From assembly GCA_963575645.1 (NCBI GenBank), contig OY754468.1:5456001-5520000 (forward strand): a stretch of 64,000 nt of DNA. Direction: 5' to 3'. The translations under genes were made by a program, and so were the position numbers. Below are positions 21,133-31,526 of the stretch, piece after piece. The notes under the pieces are model-generated. The model saw nothing but the letters and a program-made list of their open reading frames with translations, searched no databases and had not been told where the DNA came from. The stretch's first letter is position 1, and each line of letters starts with the position of its first letter. This stretch comes from Xanthostigma xanthostigma (taxonomy: Eukaryota; Arthropoda; Insecta; Raphidioptera; Raphidiidae).

Positions 21133-21713
21133 ATTGGTTGTCTGTAAAGTCGGTTTACGGACGATAGTTTTACGTGATAACGTATTCCGTAATACATAAC
21201 CTAAATTCTACATATAATAATTATAATAATTCGAATCTATGATATTGCATCTTTCGCTTCAAATTTAGGTTAATTTTATTTATTAAAATTACTCACCACC
21301 TATAATAATAATTGTTTTTTTAACTTTCTTTCTTTCGTATTTATTTTAAGTCTCAAAGATTAATTGTCATAATATTTTGAAAACAATTGTTTCATTGTTT
21401 ATATAAAATTCCAAAACCTACTTACAATATTTAAGTATTTTCATACGTCAAAAAATTGATTTTTATAATGATAAAATTTGTATGAAAACGATTTTTTCGA
21501 GAGATGAGATCTAGCTAAAACGATTTTTTGCCCCCCAAAATCCCTTTTCAGTAAATTTCATTCAAATCGTTAGGGCCGTTTTCGAGAAAAGCACGCACAG
21601 GGTCAGGCGGAACGTTAGGAACGTTACACTTTTTCGTGCATGCAGCCGGTGTTTCATCAATTTATAAGATTGGTGAGTCATCAATTTATTTATAAGACGT
21701 TATCACGTCAAAA
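21133..21713 (-). repeat. Family Z copy 1, ~580 bp
   Basis: It has the end ATTGGTTGTCTGTAAAGTCG with TTTTACGTGATAACG on one side and CGTTATCACGTCAAAA on the other, so the ACGTGATAACG portion is a terminal inverted repeat. It is almost identical, inverted, to 28434-29012. Conserved subterminal blocks include CACCGGCTGCATGCACGAAA and GGGTCAGGCGGAACGTT. No transposase; class unknown. Confidence 0.7.
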
Positions 21714-22381
21714 TCTAACTTCATGTGATATATTTACGATTTTCTCTATTTTTTTCTGATCTGAGACCAAATTTTAGACTTGGTACAGTCTATGTCTGTA
21801 TTTATTCTATATTTATTTGACATTAAATTAACATAAACTTACACTTTCTTAAATTATTTGGAGAATAAAATAAAATTTTAATTGTCTATTATTATTTTAA
21901 ACATTCGCGCTAAAAAACTAAGTAAATTAAATATGCGCTTCAATTGTGAAAGTCGACAATAAATCCTGTAGCGAGAAATTGTCGTAGCGATGATTTGTCG
22001 GCTATGAGTTGTCGTGCGATGTATTATCGCGCGATACGTTGACGTAGAAAATTAACACAAAACATAGTAACAAAGAGAGTAGTTTACCCATCCCCGACGT
22101 GCCCATTTATGTCGATCGGGTCGGCTCTCATCTATATGTGGTGGCGGCAGCGGGTGCAGGGACACGTTACTCCCACCATCGCCACCATCACGCATGTAAC
22201 ACGCAATCTAAGTGAAGAAAAGATTCGTTAGCGCAATCTTACACACTTTCAGAACAAATATTTAATTGTAGGTCGGTAGATGATCAACCAAGGTATATGA
22301 TTGCCCCCATATAATTGATTTTATTCCACTAATTTTTCAATACTCGTTAACTAATCGCGATCTTATAGGCCATGCTTATGG
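21714..22381. other. Non-coding stretch with GTCG-type short repeats
   Basis: At 21935-22050 about six imperfect units containing TTGTCG or TATCG/GTCGTAGCGATG are spaced 15-20 bp apart. Around 22080-22200 is a GC-richer patch with no frame. Otherwise nothing recognised. Confidence 0.5.
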
Positions 22382-22396
22382 CACCATTTGTTATGT

Positions 22397-22946
22397 GTGA
22401 AAAATAACTCTAATAATTTAGAGTGATGATATTCCTGTTTAAATGTTGGAAGATTAAAGGATGAATCCTGGTGGCATAGGATCGATGAATTAAGCAAATA
22501 CCGAAGGTTTTTTTATTGCATTTTATTGGCTGACGTTTCGGCAAACTTTATGCCATCTTCGGAGAATCTAGAAGATTTATATATAAAAAGTTTTAAATTA
22601 TTGTTGTTACAGTTGTTATTGTTCTTAAAGTTGTATAAATTTATTTTATACATAACAACAACACTGAGAAAACAGACAGCATTGGTAAGTTTATTTATTT
22701 TACTTCCAATTTTTAACTTTAATTTTAACAACAATAATTTTAACAATAACAACTTTAAGAACAATAACTTTAACAATAACAACTGTAACAACAATAATTT
22801 AAAACTTTTTATATATAAATCTTCTAGATTCTCCGAAGATGCCATAAAGTTTGCCAAAACGTCAGACAATAAAATGCAATAAAAAAACATTCAGTATTTG
22901 CTTAGTTCATCTATCCTATGCCACCGGGATTCATCATTTAATCTTC
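22397..22946. mobile_element. PLE-D hairpin, 550 bp, with 15-bp target duplication
   Basis: CACCATTTGTTATGT flanks it at 22382-22396 and 22947-22961. The arms (about 22446-22634 and 22745-22946) are inverted. The minus strand at 22535-22562 has CCGAAGA, a TGGC/GCC stem-loop and GAAAC, a variant of the hammerhead-like core. The inner arm contains AAC/AAT-rich runs. The two opposing open frames are the two arms read in opposite directions and are not genes. Confidence 0.75.
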
Positions 22947-23116
22947 CACCATTTGTTATGTTTTATTATTAAGTTTCTCTTTTTTGTAATTTAAGTTTCT
23001 TTTGTTACTGGGTTAAGTTGTTAAGCTAAGTTTACGCTGAAATTCACCATTTGATCAAAACCCTTTTGAATCAATAAAGACATCTTTATTATTATCTTAA
23101 AAAAATTGTAACAAAA

Positions 23117-23580
23117 AATAGTATATTACACCACAAGGGCCGAAAGTTTGATATCTTGCCCTGCGCGCCATGACGCGTGTGGCGAAGCCGAGAGCATAAT
23201 AAAGCGCAGGGCAAGGTTATCACACCTTCGGTCAGTGTGGTGTATACTATTTTTCTTCATACCTCGGTCGTAAGCACACTTTATAAATACATTAATTAAT
23301 TACGTATTAATTACATAAAATCACAGATAAATTTCAAGCAAGCTTTAATTTATACGTAAATACACAAATGACAGCTGTTCGCGATTCTTAGCTAAAATGT
23401 AATAGGGTTGCTATGGAAACTACATCTAAACAACAGTTGATTGGTTGTTTTTGCTTTACGACCGCCTGAATGTACGAACTTTCCGCATTTGGGCGTGTAA
23501 TCCCACCAAGGAGTAAATGTTAGACTTTCTGCTTTACAATTGGTGCCGAAAATAGACACTTTCGATCGAGGTATGAAGAA
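23117..23580. mobile_element. Pair of adjacent MITEs (MITE-a + MITE-b)
   Basis: MITE-a, 23117-23252, has inverted ends ATAGTATATTACACCACA / TGTGGTGTATACTAT. MITE-b, 23253-23580, has ends TTCTTCATACCTCGGTCG / CGATCGAGGTATGAAGAA. The same pair in the same mutual arrangement occurs inverted at 36705-37241. No transposase. Confidence 0.75.
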
Positions 23581-23604
23581 AAGATGATTTTAACACTTGG
23601 AAAA

Positions 23605-23785
23605 AATTCCAGCCAATTGGCGACGGGGCCATTACAACTTCAAAAATATTGACACTTGACATATTAGAATACAGAACATAAAATACCTGTTAACGCGTGC
23701 GGTGACGCTGGTAATGGCTAGTATTCTATATTATATTTGCTATTCGTTGCCATGGTTTCCTATTTATAATTGATTAACGTATGTT
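23605..23785 (-). repeat. Family X, 3' part
   Basis: It starts at AATTCCAGCCAATTGGCGAC, the reversed family-X end, followed by the reversed GATATCAG-type and CCATGGTTACC-type blocks in diverged form. Confidence 0.7.
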
Positions 23786-23835
23786 AAATCAAATATTAAC
23801 ACATTTTCGAAAGTTAGCGACACTACTTGTCACTT

Positions 23836-24120
23836 TCTAAGTAATAATGATCAGCTAACAATTTCGAAGCACCATTTAAATCTGTTTGCTAAAGGCCCAA
23901 ATTCTATGCCTATAAAATTATATAATCAATTACCGGCTAATGTTAAATCCATTAACAGCCTATCTTGTTTCAAACGCACCATCAAGCGTCTCTTAATTCA
24001 GCACACTTTTTATTCAATCCAGGAATTTTTTTCGACCTCATTGTAATTTCTATGTTTGACTTGTTCCACACATTTATGTCAACGGAATAAATAAACTTTA
24101 TTATTATTATTATAATAATA
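23836..24120 (+). pseudogene. LINE ORF2 C-terminus and 3' end
   Basis: The frame from about 23851 reads DQLTISKHHLNLFAKGPNSM, PIKLYNQLPANVKSINSLSC, FKRTIKRLLIQHTFYSIQEF and stops at about 24046. The pattern (LYNxLPxxVKxxxxxxxFKxxxKxxLxxxxFYSxxEF) is the tail of LINE ORF2. The 3' UTR ends with ATAAATAAACTTTATTATTA repeats at about 24100. 5'-truncated. Confidence 0.75.
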
Positions 24121-24518
24121 TGTTCACGTTATGTAAAAGTTAGCCAAAGCATGCATCTTTCTGGCAGATCTACAGAACAAAAAAACAGCTGATGTTTTTT
24201 AATTTACAAAATATTTCCGATACTATAAAATTTAGAAAAATACACAGGTATTGCAATGCATGCTTTAGATACTATGTACTTATGCACATTAATTTCATCA
24301 AATACTACACGATTCTCACTGTCTGCATGTAGGGCTGGAAGTCTTCCTAGGGTGAAAACACACATGTTTCTAATGCGTATTGTATCAATATAGAAATAGT
24401 AAGAAACCTCTAGTCCAGGGTTTCTTCACACATTTTAATAGACAATATTTGGATTACGGGCAGTGGAAATACTTATCCCTACGTATGACCGATGTTTGGA
24501 GATCATTCAATAGAATTT
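24121..24518. other. No gene seen
   Basis: Unassigned non-coding sequence. Confidence 0.4.
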
Positions 24519-24961
24519 TTACCATTCCAACCCAAACGCTGGGAATGGTACTAGCTTAGGTCAAAAATTTAGAAAAACTCTGTGCGTCTGTCAGTCTGTT
24601 TGTCTGTGAGCACGATACAGGTCAAACGGATGAGCGGATTGAAACCAAATTTTGGGAAGATGTTTGGTATGCAAGTATGAAGAGCCCTATTGTTTTTTGG
24701 GAAAATCGGCGCATGCGCAGAAGAGATATATGCTATAATGTTGTTTTTTATATAATAATGGCATACTTTTATTATTATTCTATTTATTTTTTCAAGAAAT
24801 TTTTGTTAATTTTTTTTCTAAGCTTTATAGTTTCAGAAATATTTTGAAAATTAAAAAAAAAAACAGCTGTTCTTTTGTATTGTGGATCTGTCAGAAATAA
24901 ACTAGTTAGACATGCTTCGATTAATTTTTACATGGCGTGGAATATAGAATATAATATATTT
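24519..24961 (+). repeat. Family X, 5' part
   Basis: It begins with the terminal hairpin TACCATTCC...GGAATGGTA, then ACTCTGTGCGTCTGTC, CACGATACAGGTCAAACGGA, AGCCCTATTGTTTTT and AAAATCGGCGCATGCGCAGA. It ends near GATTAATTTTTACATGGCGT. Non-coding. Confidence 0.8.
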
Positions 24962-25029
24962 GTTCAAATAACACCATAACGTAGCATAACATCGTCTAAT
25001 ACAATAATTAAAGAAACAAGTATAATACA

Positions 25030-25278
25030 CTAATAAAAAAAATCTTTTATAGAATAATGGCCAGCTTCAATCAACCTCCTCCGCACAAGATTTTTGAACT
25101 GTTTTAGAGGAAGGTTTTGAGCATCGAGAGACAGTTTTTTGAATAATCTATTTGATATGGAGACGAAACTGCTATTTGTTTTTTGTAGTCGGTGAGGTGG
25201 TAATCTCAGATTATGTTTATATATTACATTATAAGAGTGACAATCAGAGCTGCAATTCAAGTTCATCATATTGCACAT
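25030..25278 (-). pseudogene. LINE ORF2 C-terminal fragment
   Basis: The minus-strand frame encodes HNLRLPPHRLQKTNSSFVSI, SNRLFKKLSLDAQNLPLKQF and KNLVRRRLIEAGHYSIKDFF, the SxxxxxxxLFxKLPxxxxxLPLxxFKxxVRRRLxxxxxYSxxDF tail of a LINE ORF2. The stop is at the normal C-terminus. The upstream part is cut by the A-arm element at 25271. Confidence 0.7.
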
Positions 25279-25665
25279 ACCGCTAAACTAGCGGTATGTG
25301 CTTTATTATCGCTTTGCGCGTCAGAGCTGACTTTCGTTCAGATAAGAAGTTGTATCTAAGTTAATTTCGCAAGAAAAAAGAGGAGATTCTGATCTATAAA
25401 ACAGAACCATTTTTAAATCCATTCGAGTTCATAAACACTACTAAAATTGTAATTGAAAATCACGAACAGCAGTCGTCGGTTGGTCTGTACGTATGTACGT
25501 CACGACTCTACAGATCGCAATTTTGGTCAGATTGCCTTGGGTTATATTTTATTCACTTTATTTACTATCAGACCAGAACCCTATTTAAATTCACTAAAAT
25601 GTGTTCAGTAGTTTAATTTTTATAAACAGTTTTATTTTATTATTTTTTGACAGTCAATAGTTTGA

Positions 25666-26045
25666 AAATAGTTGGCAAAACCAAAAGTGCACATCCCGCA
25701 AGTTTTCCACTGTATAATAAAAAAATAACAATTAAAAAATATTTTTAATAAATTTAAAAAGATTTAAAAATTTAAAGAAATAAATTGAAAAAATTTTTTT
25801 TTTAAGTTTGCAAAAATAAAAAAAATTAAGAACTATACATAATATAATATAATAATTAATATCAAGTGGAATAAAATAAAACAAAATAAAAAGAAAAAAA
25901 AGAAAAAAAATATCAATGGTTTCGTAAGGAATCGAACCCAGGACCTTGCCCTTGAAGATCCAACGGCATAACCATTGCGCCACGGCGGCCTAATACGATA
26001 GTGGTGTTATCACGGTATACAAGTGTAGCACTTGTTTTATGGATT
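25666..26045 (-). repeat. Element B, inside the A...A' loop
   Basis: From AATAGTTGGCAAAACC through the A-rich body, TGATATTAA-type block and tRNA-like sequence to the ATACAAGTGTAGCACTTGTT end, it is the reverse complement of B' (26540-26925). With the tRNA-like head near 25992 it looks like a SINE on the minus strand. Confidence 0.7.
25925..25992 (-). pseudogene. tRNA-like head of element B
   Basis: The minus strand reads GGCCGCCGTGGCGCAATGGT (A box) and GGTCCTGGGTTCGATTCC (perfect B box). In B' (26596-26675) only the B-box half is preserved. Functional tRNA is unlikely. Confidence 0.6.
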
Positions 26046-26539
26046 ACACTATATTTACAAATTGTTTTTAAACTTTTAGCTGTCAAAAATAATAAAAAAT
26101 AAAACTGTTTATAAAAATTAAACTACTGAACACATTTTAGTGAATTTAAATAGGGTTCTGGTCTGATAGTAAACAAAGTGAATAAAATATAACCCAAGGC
26201 AATCCGACCAAAATTGCGATCTGTAGAGTCGTGACGTACATACGTACGTACATACGTACGTACATACGTACGTACATACGTACAGACCAACCGACAACTG
26301 CTGTTTGTGATTTTCAATTACAATTTTAATAGTATTTATGAACTCAAATTGATTTAAAAATGGTTCTATTGTATAGATTAGAATCTCCTCTTTTCAAAAA
26401 GCTTCAATTTGAATGGATTTCGTGTGAAATTAACTTAGATATAACTTCTTATATGAACGAAAGTCAGCTCTGACGCACAAAGCGATAATAAAGCACATAC
26501 CGCTAGTTTAGCGGTATGTGCAAAACAATATAATAATTA

Positions 26540-26925
26540 CTGTGTAAATGTCCATAAAACAAGTGCTACACTTGTATACCGTAATAACAGTAGAATGCTT
26601 AGCAAGTTTCGTAACGTAATGCGTATGTCATCAGACCCACAACAGTAAGGTCCTGGGTTCGATTCCTTCCGAAATAATTGGATTTTATTTTTTTTTTTCT
26701 ATTCCATTTTATTCCACTTGATATTAATTATATATTATATTATGTATACCTACATAGTTCTTATTTTTTTTTTTTCAAATTTAAAAAAATATTTTTTTAA
26801 TTTTGAATTATTTATTTCTTTAAATTTTTTAAAAATATCTTTTCAATTTTGTTTTTTTTTTATCATACCTACAGTGGAAAACTTGCGGGATGTGCACTTT
26901 TGGTTTTGCCAACTATTTAGTTTTA
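26540..26925 (+). repeat. Element B', outside the A' arm
   Basis: It is an inverted copy of B. It keeps AAGGTCCTGGGTTCGATTCC, the TTTTATTCCACTTGATATTA block and the end CTTGCGGGATGTGCACTTTT-GGTTTTGCC. It abuts a LINE fragment at 26926. Confidence 0.7.
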
Positions 26926-27030
26926 CGTACAATAACGCATGAAGAATAAACAATGACGGTAGTGTTAATATTTTGTAATTAACAAAAATTGATTTGAAGT
27001 GTTCTTTAAGTGGAACTCTGGCCATAGCCC
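26926..27030 (-). pseudogene. Short LINE ORF2 fragment
   Basis: The minus strand encodes LKEHFKSIFVNYKILTLPSL and FILHALLYVK, the SCKxxFxxxxILTLPSLYI region common to LINE ORF2 C-termini. It is cut by element B' on its downstream side. Confidence 0.6.
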
Positions 27031-27054
27031 TAACGGCTCTTTAATAGTATGTAT

Positions 27055-27205
27055 AGGTAACAACGAATAGCAAGTATCATATTTAAGACTAGCCATTACC
27101 CGCGTCCCGATATCAGAAATTGTATTTTCTTTATTATACTATATCAATTGTCTACATTTTGAAGTTTGAATAGTCCCGTCGTCCAATTGGCTGGAATTTT
27201 TTATA
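27055..27205 (+). repeat. Family X, 3' end
   Basis: AACGAATAGCAAGTATCAT, AGCCATTACCCGCGTC, GATATCAGAAATTGTATTTT and the end CCAATTGGCTGGAATTTTTT match the family-X 3' part. Confidence 0.75.
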
Positions 27206-27686
27206 GTATTTCAGTTCATAAATGTGTTTTATTATATGCGCAATCATTTGAAATACAACGCAAAACGTGTCGCTTGTTAAAGCATCATCTGTTGTTATTA
27301 AAAAAATTGCGACTCCGATGTTGTAACAATAATATATTGAGAAATATTACCCAGATTGTAATTCAGTAAATTTCTAAAAAACTTTTTTAATTCTCCTGCT
27401 CACTAACTGACTAGTTATCTAGTCGTACAATGCCAATTTCTACATGTCTACTGTGTTTACATGACGTGTTTTAGAGGTTATGTTGTAACATTCTTAATAA
27501 CATTATCAATTGGCGTGTCGTAACGAGCCGTGGTAGTGTCGATATGTACATACCTCTACTATACCGACCGAACGAACGTTTATATCCACATACCTATCTA
27601 TGTATAGATGCGTTATATAATATTGGTTACAGTTATCTGTACCGAAAAGCAATATCGTTTATGGTGAATTTGTGCCGAAATAGAAT
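27206..27686. other. No gene seen
   Basis: Unassigned; short open frames only, none resembling a known protein. Confidence 0.4.
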
Positions 27687-28330
27687 TTTCAGCGTAATTT
27701 TCACCAATTTCAAGAAGTCCGGTTAACTTGAAAATTTGCACACGTGTCAAGGGCCGATGACAATACAATAATTTCATAAAAATAAATTTGAATTTAAAAA
27801 TTTTGAAATAAATTGAAATTGAAAATTTTGTAAAATATTACTATTGATGTCGTTTTGAGACTAAAAATTAAGAAAATAAATAATAGTTTAAAAAAACTAA
27901 CCAAAAACACGCTTTAAGAGCAAACTGAACTAAAAAGTAGAAAATAATTTTTAAGTATGAAGAGTTTGTGTTACAGCAACAGAAAGTCCAACAGTCAAAT
28001 TATTATGACTAATTAATTTTGGAATAAGATTAAAATGAAAATCAAGTTATTAACAAAATAATTCAATTATAGTAAAACAGTGTGGGGTGCTTGAAATTAA
28101 ATGTTATAATTATTTCATTGGTAGCTATTTATAAAATTAGAATTACTTATAATACAAATATAGTAATTGACTCCCCGCGCTTTTTTACTGTAATTGAATT
28201 ATTTTGTTAATAACTTAATTTTTATTTTAATCTTATTCCAAATTAATTAGTCATAATTGATTGTTGGACTTCCTATTGCTGTAACACAAAACTTTTCATA
28301 CTTAAAAATTATTCTTCATAATTTTGTCCT
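27687..28330. repeat. Fold-back family Y, copy 1
   Basis: It starts with CAGCGTAATTTTCACCAATT and TTGCACACGTGTCAAGG, shared with 39310 onward. The arms, about 27905-28085 and 28190-28325, are inverted, and close on GTGGGGTGC / ACTCCCCGC around a loop with TTTCATTGGTAGCTA. Non-coding. Confidence 0.7.
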
Positions 28331-28433
28331 TGTAATTACAATAATCATATAAAAACTGCGGACAAAACTATTCGAATAATTAAGATTACTCTTCCTTAAA
28401 GTAAGTCGATTAATCTAATAATTATTTTCTACT

Positions 28434-29012
28434 TTTGACGTGATAACGTCTTATAAATTGATGAATCACCAATCTTATAAATTGATGAAACACCGGCTGC
28501 ATGCACGAAAAAGTGTAACGTTCCTAGCGTTCCGCCTGACCCTGTGCGTGCTTTTCTCGAAAACGGCCCTAACGATTTGGATGAAATTTACTGAAAAGGG
28601 ATTTTGGGGGGCAAAAAATCGTTTTAGCTAGGTCTCATCTCTCGAAAAAATCGTTTTCATACAAATTTTATCATTATAAAAATCAATTTTTTGACGTATG
28701 AAAATACTTAAATATTGTAAGTAGGTTTTGGAATTTTATATAAACAGTGAAACAATTGTTTTCAAAATATTATGACAATTAATCTTTGAGACTTAAAATA
28801 AATACGAAAGAAAGAAAGTTCAAAAAAAAAAACAATTATTATTATAGGTGGTGAGTATTTTAATACATAAATTTAACCTAAATTTGAAGCGAAAGATGCA
28901 ATATCATAGATTCGAATTATTATAATTATTATATGTAGAATTTAGGTTATGTATTACGGAATACGTTATCACGTAAAACTATCGTCCGTAAACCGACTTT
29001 ACAGACAACCAA
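28434..29012 (+). repeat. Family Z copy 2
   Basis: An inverted, near-identical copy of 21133-21713, from TTTTGACGTGATAACGTC to ACTTTACAGACAACCAAT. The open frame 28440-28631 only reflects this repeat. Confidence 0.7.
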
Positions 29013-29867
29013 TTTTTTATTTTGAAAATGTCGTATAAAGAAAAGTAAGAAGCCAAAAAAAAGGCGTTGGGCCCTATTAATGAAATTAATCTCACGAGGC
29101 TGTAAAAAAATATTTAAAAATGTATCTTTGATACGATTTTTAGGACAATTTTTACGCAACAAGCCGAATTTTGTGATGCTTAATGCTTAATCAGAGTTAT
29201 TCTTTTGCGACCACAGATTGAAGATTGCCTAGAGAATTTTTTTATTGAGTGAACAATCGCCTTAAGCAGTCTTACCTTTTAACCACAGATAATCATTTAG
29301 GTGGCCTGTTGTGCGATGTTCGGGTTTGTCAGTCGTTTAAAATCATATACTTTTATTCTATACTGAGCATAGGAATAAAATCGCAGTCGAACCATTAGGG
29401 TGCAAACATATACTTCTGTCTTTTTTTAAGCCGTAAAACTCTGCCGTATCCAGGAGGGCAAAACAAGCACGGGAGATCCGGCATAATGCATTTATAATTT
29501 GCCCCCTCCTAGGCCAAAAGCTGGGTACGCTCATGTTAACGTCATAGAAAAAGACGTTTTTGAAACAGAGATACTTTATTCAGATTGAATGCAAGTACAT
29601 CAACCAATCCTACCATCGGAAAAATCAGGGAATATCATCGAAGAAAGAGACAGAGATATATTTTCGATACGCTTTGTTGCCTTTGCTTACATTGAGTAGA
29701 TAGACAATGATCCATATAGTAAATTATTAAATATATGTTTAAAATAGTGATCAAACCAACAATATACAAAAGCTCAATATTGTTGCAATCCTGGCAAGTA
29801 CCTAGACATTTTAATAGGTTTCATATAAAGATTAATTAATAATAATAATAATTATTATTATTATTAT
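29013..29867. other. No gene seen
   Basis: Unassigned non-coding DNA; an AAT/ATT microsatellite at 29839-29869 directly precedes the LINE fragment, as at copy 1 (3591-3623). Confidence 0.5.
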
Positions 29868-30102
29868 TATGACGGAGTTGATAAAATTCCTGTTTTATCT
29901 TACGTTCCCGGTGGGCGGTGATATTGAGTCCGTTGTCGAAAATGAATCGTGTAAGATTTTCTGGAATTATTAGTGTATTTGCCATAAGGCACTTACACTA
30001 TTGGCGTCGGTCGGATGGCGGGACCTAGGGGTCGGACCAAAATTTCTCGACGTTTCATAAGTTTCTAAGAAGTTTGGCACCATTTTTGGAAATGTTTATA
30101 TA

Positions 30103-30178
<76 letters not shown>

Positions 30179-31215
30179 ACCACGATAACTCTCGACAGAC
30201 TTAATCGATTTAAACGAAATTTGGTCCACATGTTGGAATCCATCATCGCAAGAAGCCTATTTAAAATGGGCCCGATCGGGCCATTTTAAGGGGGGTATTT
30301 AGGGGTTGAAAAATGTTTTTGGGCCCAAAAATACGGAAAAAATTCTCAGAATCACTTCAAATTTGAAATTTTACCCTTTAGTAATTATTGAAATGTGCTG
30401 CTAAAATTTAAATAAAATCGGCCCGACAGGACCGGACTTACAAATTTTATGAAAACGCAAGTTTACTGATATGGATTTACATACTGAAGGGTGTATATAA
30501 TTTGGTACAGATGTTGAATTGGTATGTAGTATTGAAATTAAGTAAAAAAATGTTGTTTTAAGGGGTGTATTAGAGGGTAATTTTTTTTATTTTGTCCAAA
30601 AACAAAGTTAAGTTCATACAATAGAGCCACACTGCTTATAAAAGCAAATACACTATATTGTCGGCAGGGTTTCGCACTGCGACCCGAGTTTTTTTTATTC
30701 AGTACTACCAGACAACTTACAGTTACAAAGCCTGATATAGTTCTTCTTGATAAAACCAGGCGAGTTATGTAATTCATCGAGTTCTAAGCTCCTGCTGAAA
30801 CGAACATAGCCGCGTAGGAGACTGAGAAGCCGACAAAATTTCAAGACCTTCTTTCTGAACTCAGGAAGCAGTATCCAGAGTATTCTGTTAAATCAATTGT
30901 TCTTATAATTAGTGTTCTTGGAGGAGCCAAATCGTCACTGTTGGCAAAAATAAAATCTATTCCAGCATGTCAGCGTAATGCTGAGTCACTAGTCTATCTA
31001 GATATCTAGTCACTAGATTATCGGGCCGCTCCGTGTACTCCGTGCGCACGACCCAAACTCACTGTAATCGCTCATTTCATGGTTTGAGACGCGGTTATAG
31101 TTGCACCTTGCTCCGCAAGTATCCCTTGCATGACGGTGACGAACCTGAAGTTTTGGGTGCTTATGGATGCAGAATTATTTACGAATTTTTTTTCCTTCAC
31201 ATAATAATACCTAAT
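29868..31215 (+). pseudogene. R2/R4-type LINE endonuclease fragment, copy 2, split by family W
   Basis: Nucleotides 29868-29970 and 30697-31215 align to 4030-4620 of copy 1: GATATTGAGTCCGTTGTCGA and AAGATTTTCTGGAA on the left, CAGTACTACCAG, AAGCCTGATATAGTTCTTCT and the 3' UTR on the right. Between them lies a W element. The endonuclease frame carries an in-frame stop (LDKTRRVM stop) and a small in/del near the CQRNAESLV region, so this copy is older than copy 1. The AAT tail ends near 31215. Confidence 0.8.
29971..30696 (+). mobile_element. Family W element, copy 2, complete
   Basis: It is inserted in the LINE copy, with possible TSD TTATT. It starts TAGTGTATTTGCCATAAGGC and ends GCACTGCGACCCGAGTTTTT. 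TAGTGTATTTGC recurs inverted near the right end (about 30642-30655). It contains a TA microsatellite at 30101-30173 (the source of the YIYIYI frames) and the GGGCCCGATCGGGCC block. No protein; class unknown. Confidence 0.75.
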
Positions 31216-31247
31216 AATCATAATATAAAATAATACTAGTAATAATT

Positions 31248-31515
31248 CAATAAGTAAAATTATCGACCAATTTTTCAGACAATTTAATAACAAAAAAATA
31301 TATAATTAATACATTAACGTTTCGATCCGGATTTGGATCTTCTTCAGAACCGATCTAAAAATGTAAAAAAGAATTAATATTTTTAGTTTCTATTTATTTT
31401 TTGAAAGATTTTTTAATATTGAAATATTGAAAAAATAATAATATATTGTCTGAAAAATTGGTCGATAATTTTATTTATTAAAGAGTTCTAATCAGACGTT
31501 AATCAAAGATTTGAT
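31248..31515. mobile_element. PLE-A hairpin, 268 bp
   Basis: TAGTAATAATT flanks it at 31237-31247 and 31516-31526. It contains the inverted terminal repeat with GTTTCGATCCGG and CTTCTTCAG, a shortened second arm, and the 36-nt tail (GAGTTCTAATCAGACGTTAA) at the right end. Confidence 0.85.
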
Positions 31516-31526
31516 TAGTAATAATT

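Larger units (their letters stand above)
25271..26524. mobile_element. Long fold-back A...A' with hairpin tips
   Basis: Arm A (25271 to about 25665) and arm A' (about 26067-26524) are inverted copies with few differences. Each outer end is itself a palindrome, GCACATACCGCT-(A/G)-AGCGGTATGTGC-like, at 25273-25300 and 26494-26521. The loop holds element B. A' has an expanded TACGTACATACG run (26235-26282) where A has one unit. A partial A copy is at 38990-39250. No coding sequence. Confidence 0.75.

Noticed and set aside
22513-22890. Two overlapping frames of about 120 codons on opposite strands
   Set aside because: Both are the arms of the PLE-D hairpin plus AAC-rich DNA; nearly the same peptide arises from each strand because of the palindrome.
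30055-30289. Opposed open frames rich in YIYIYI (also 44914-45235)
   Set aside because: They are the TA microsatellite of family W read in frame; no conserved protein.
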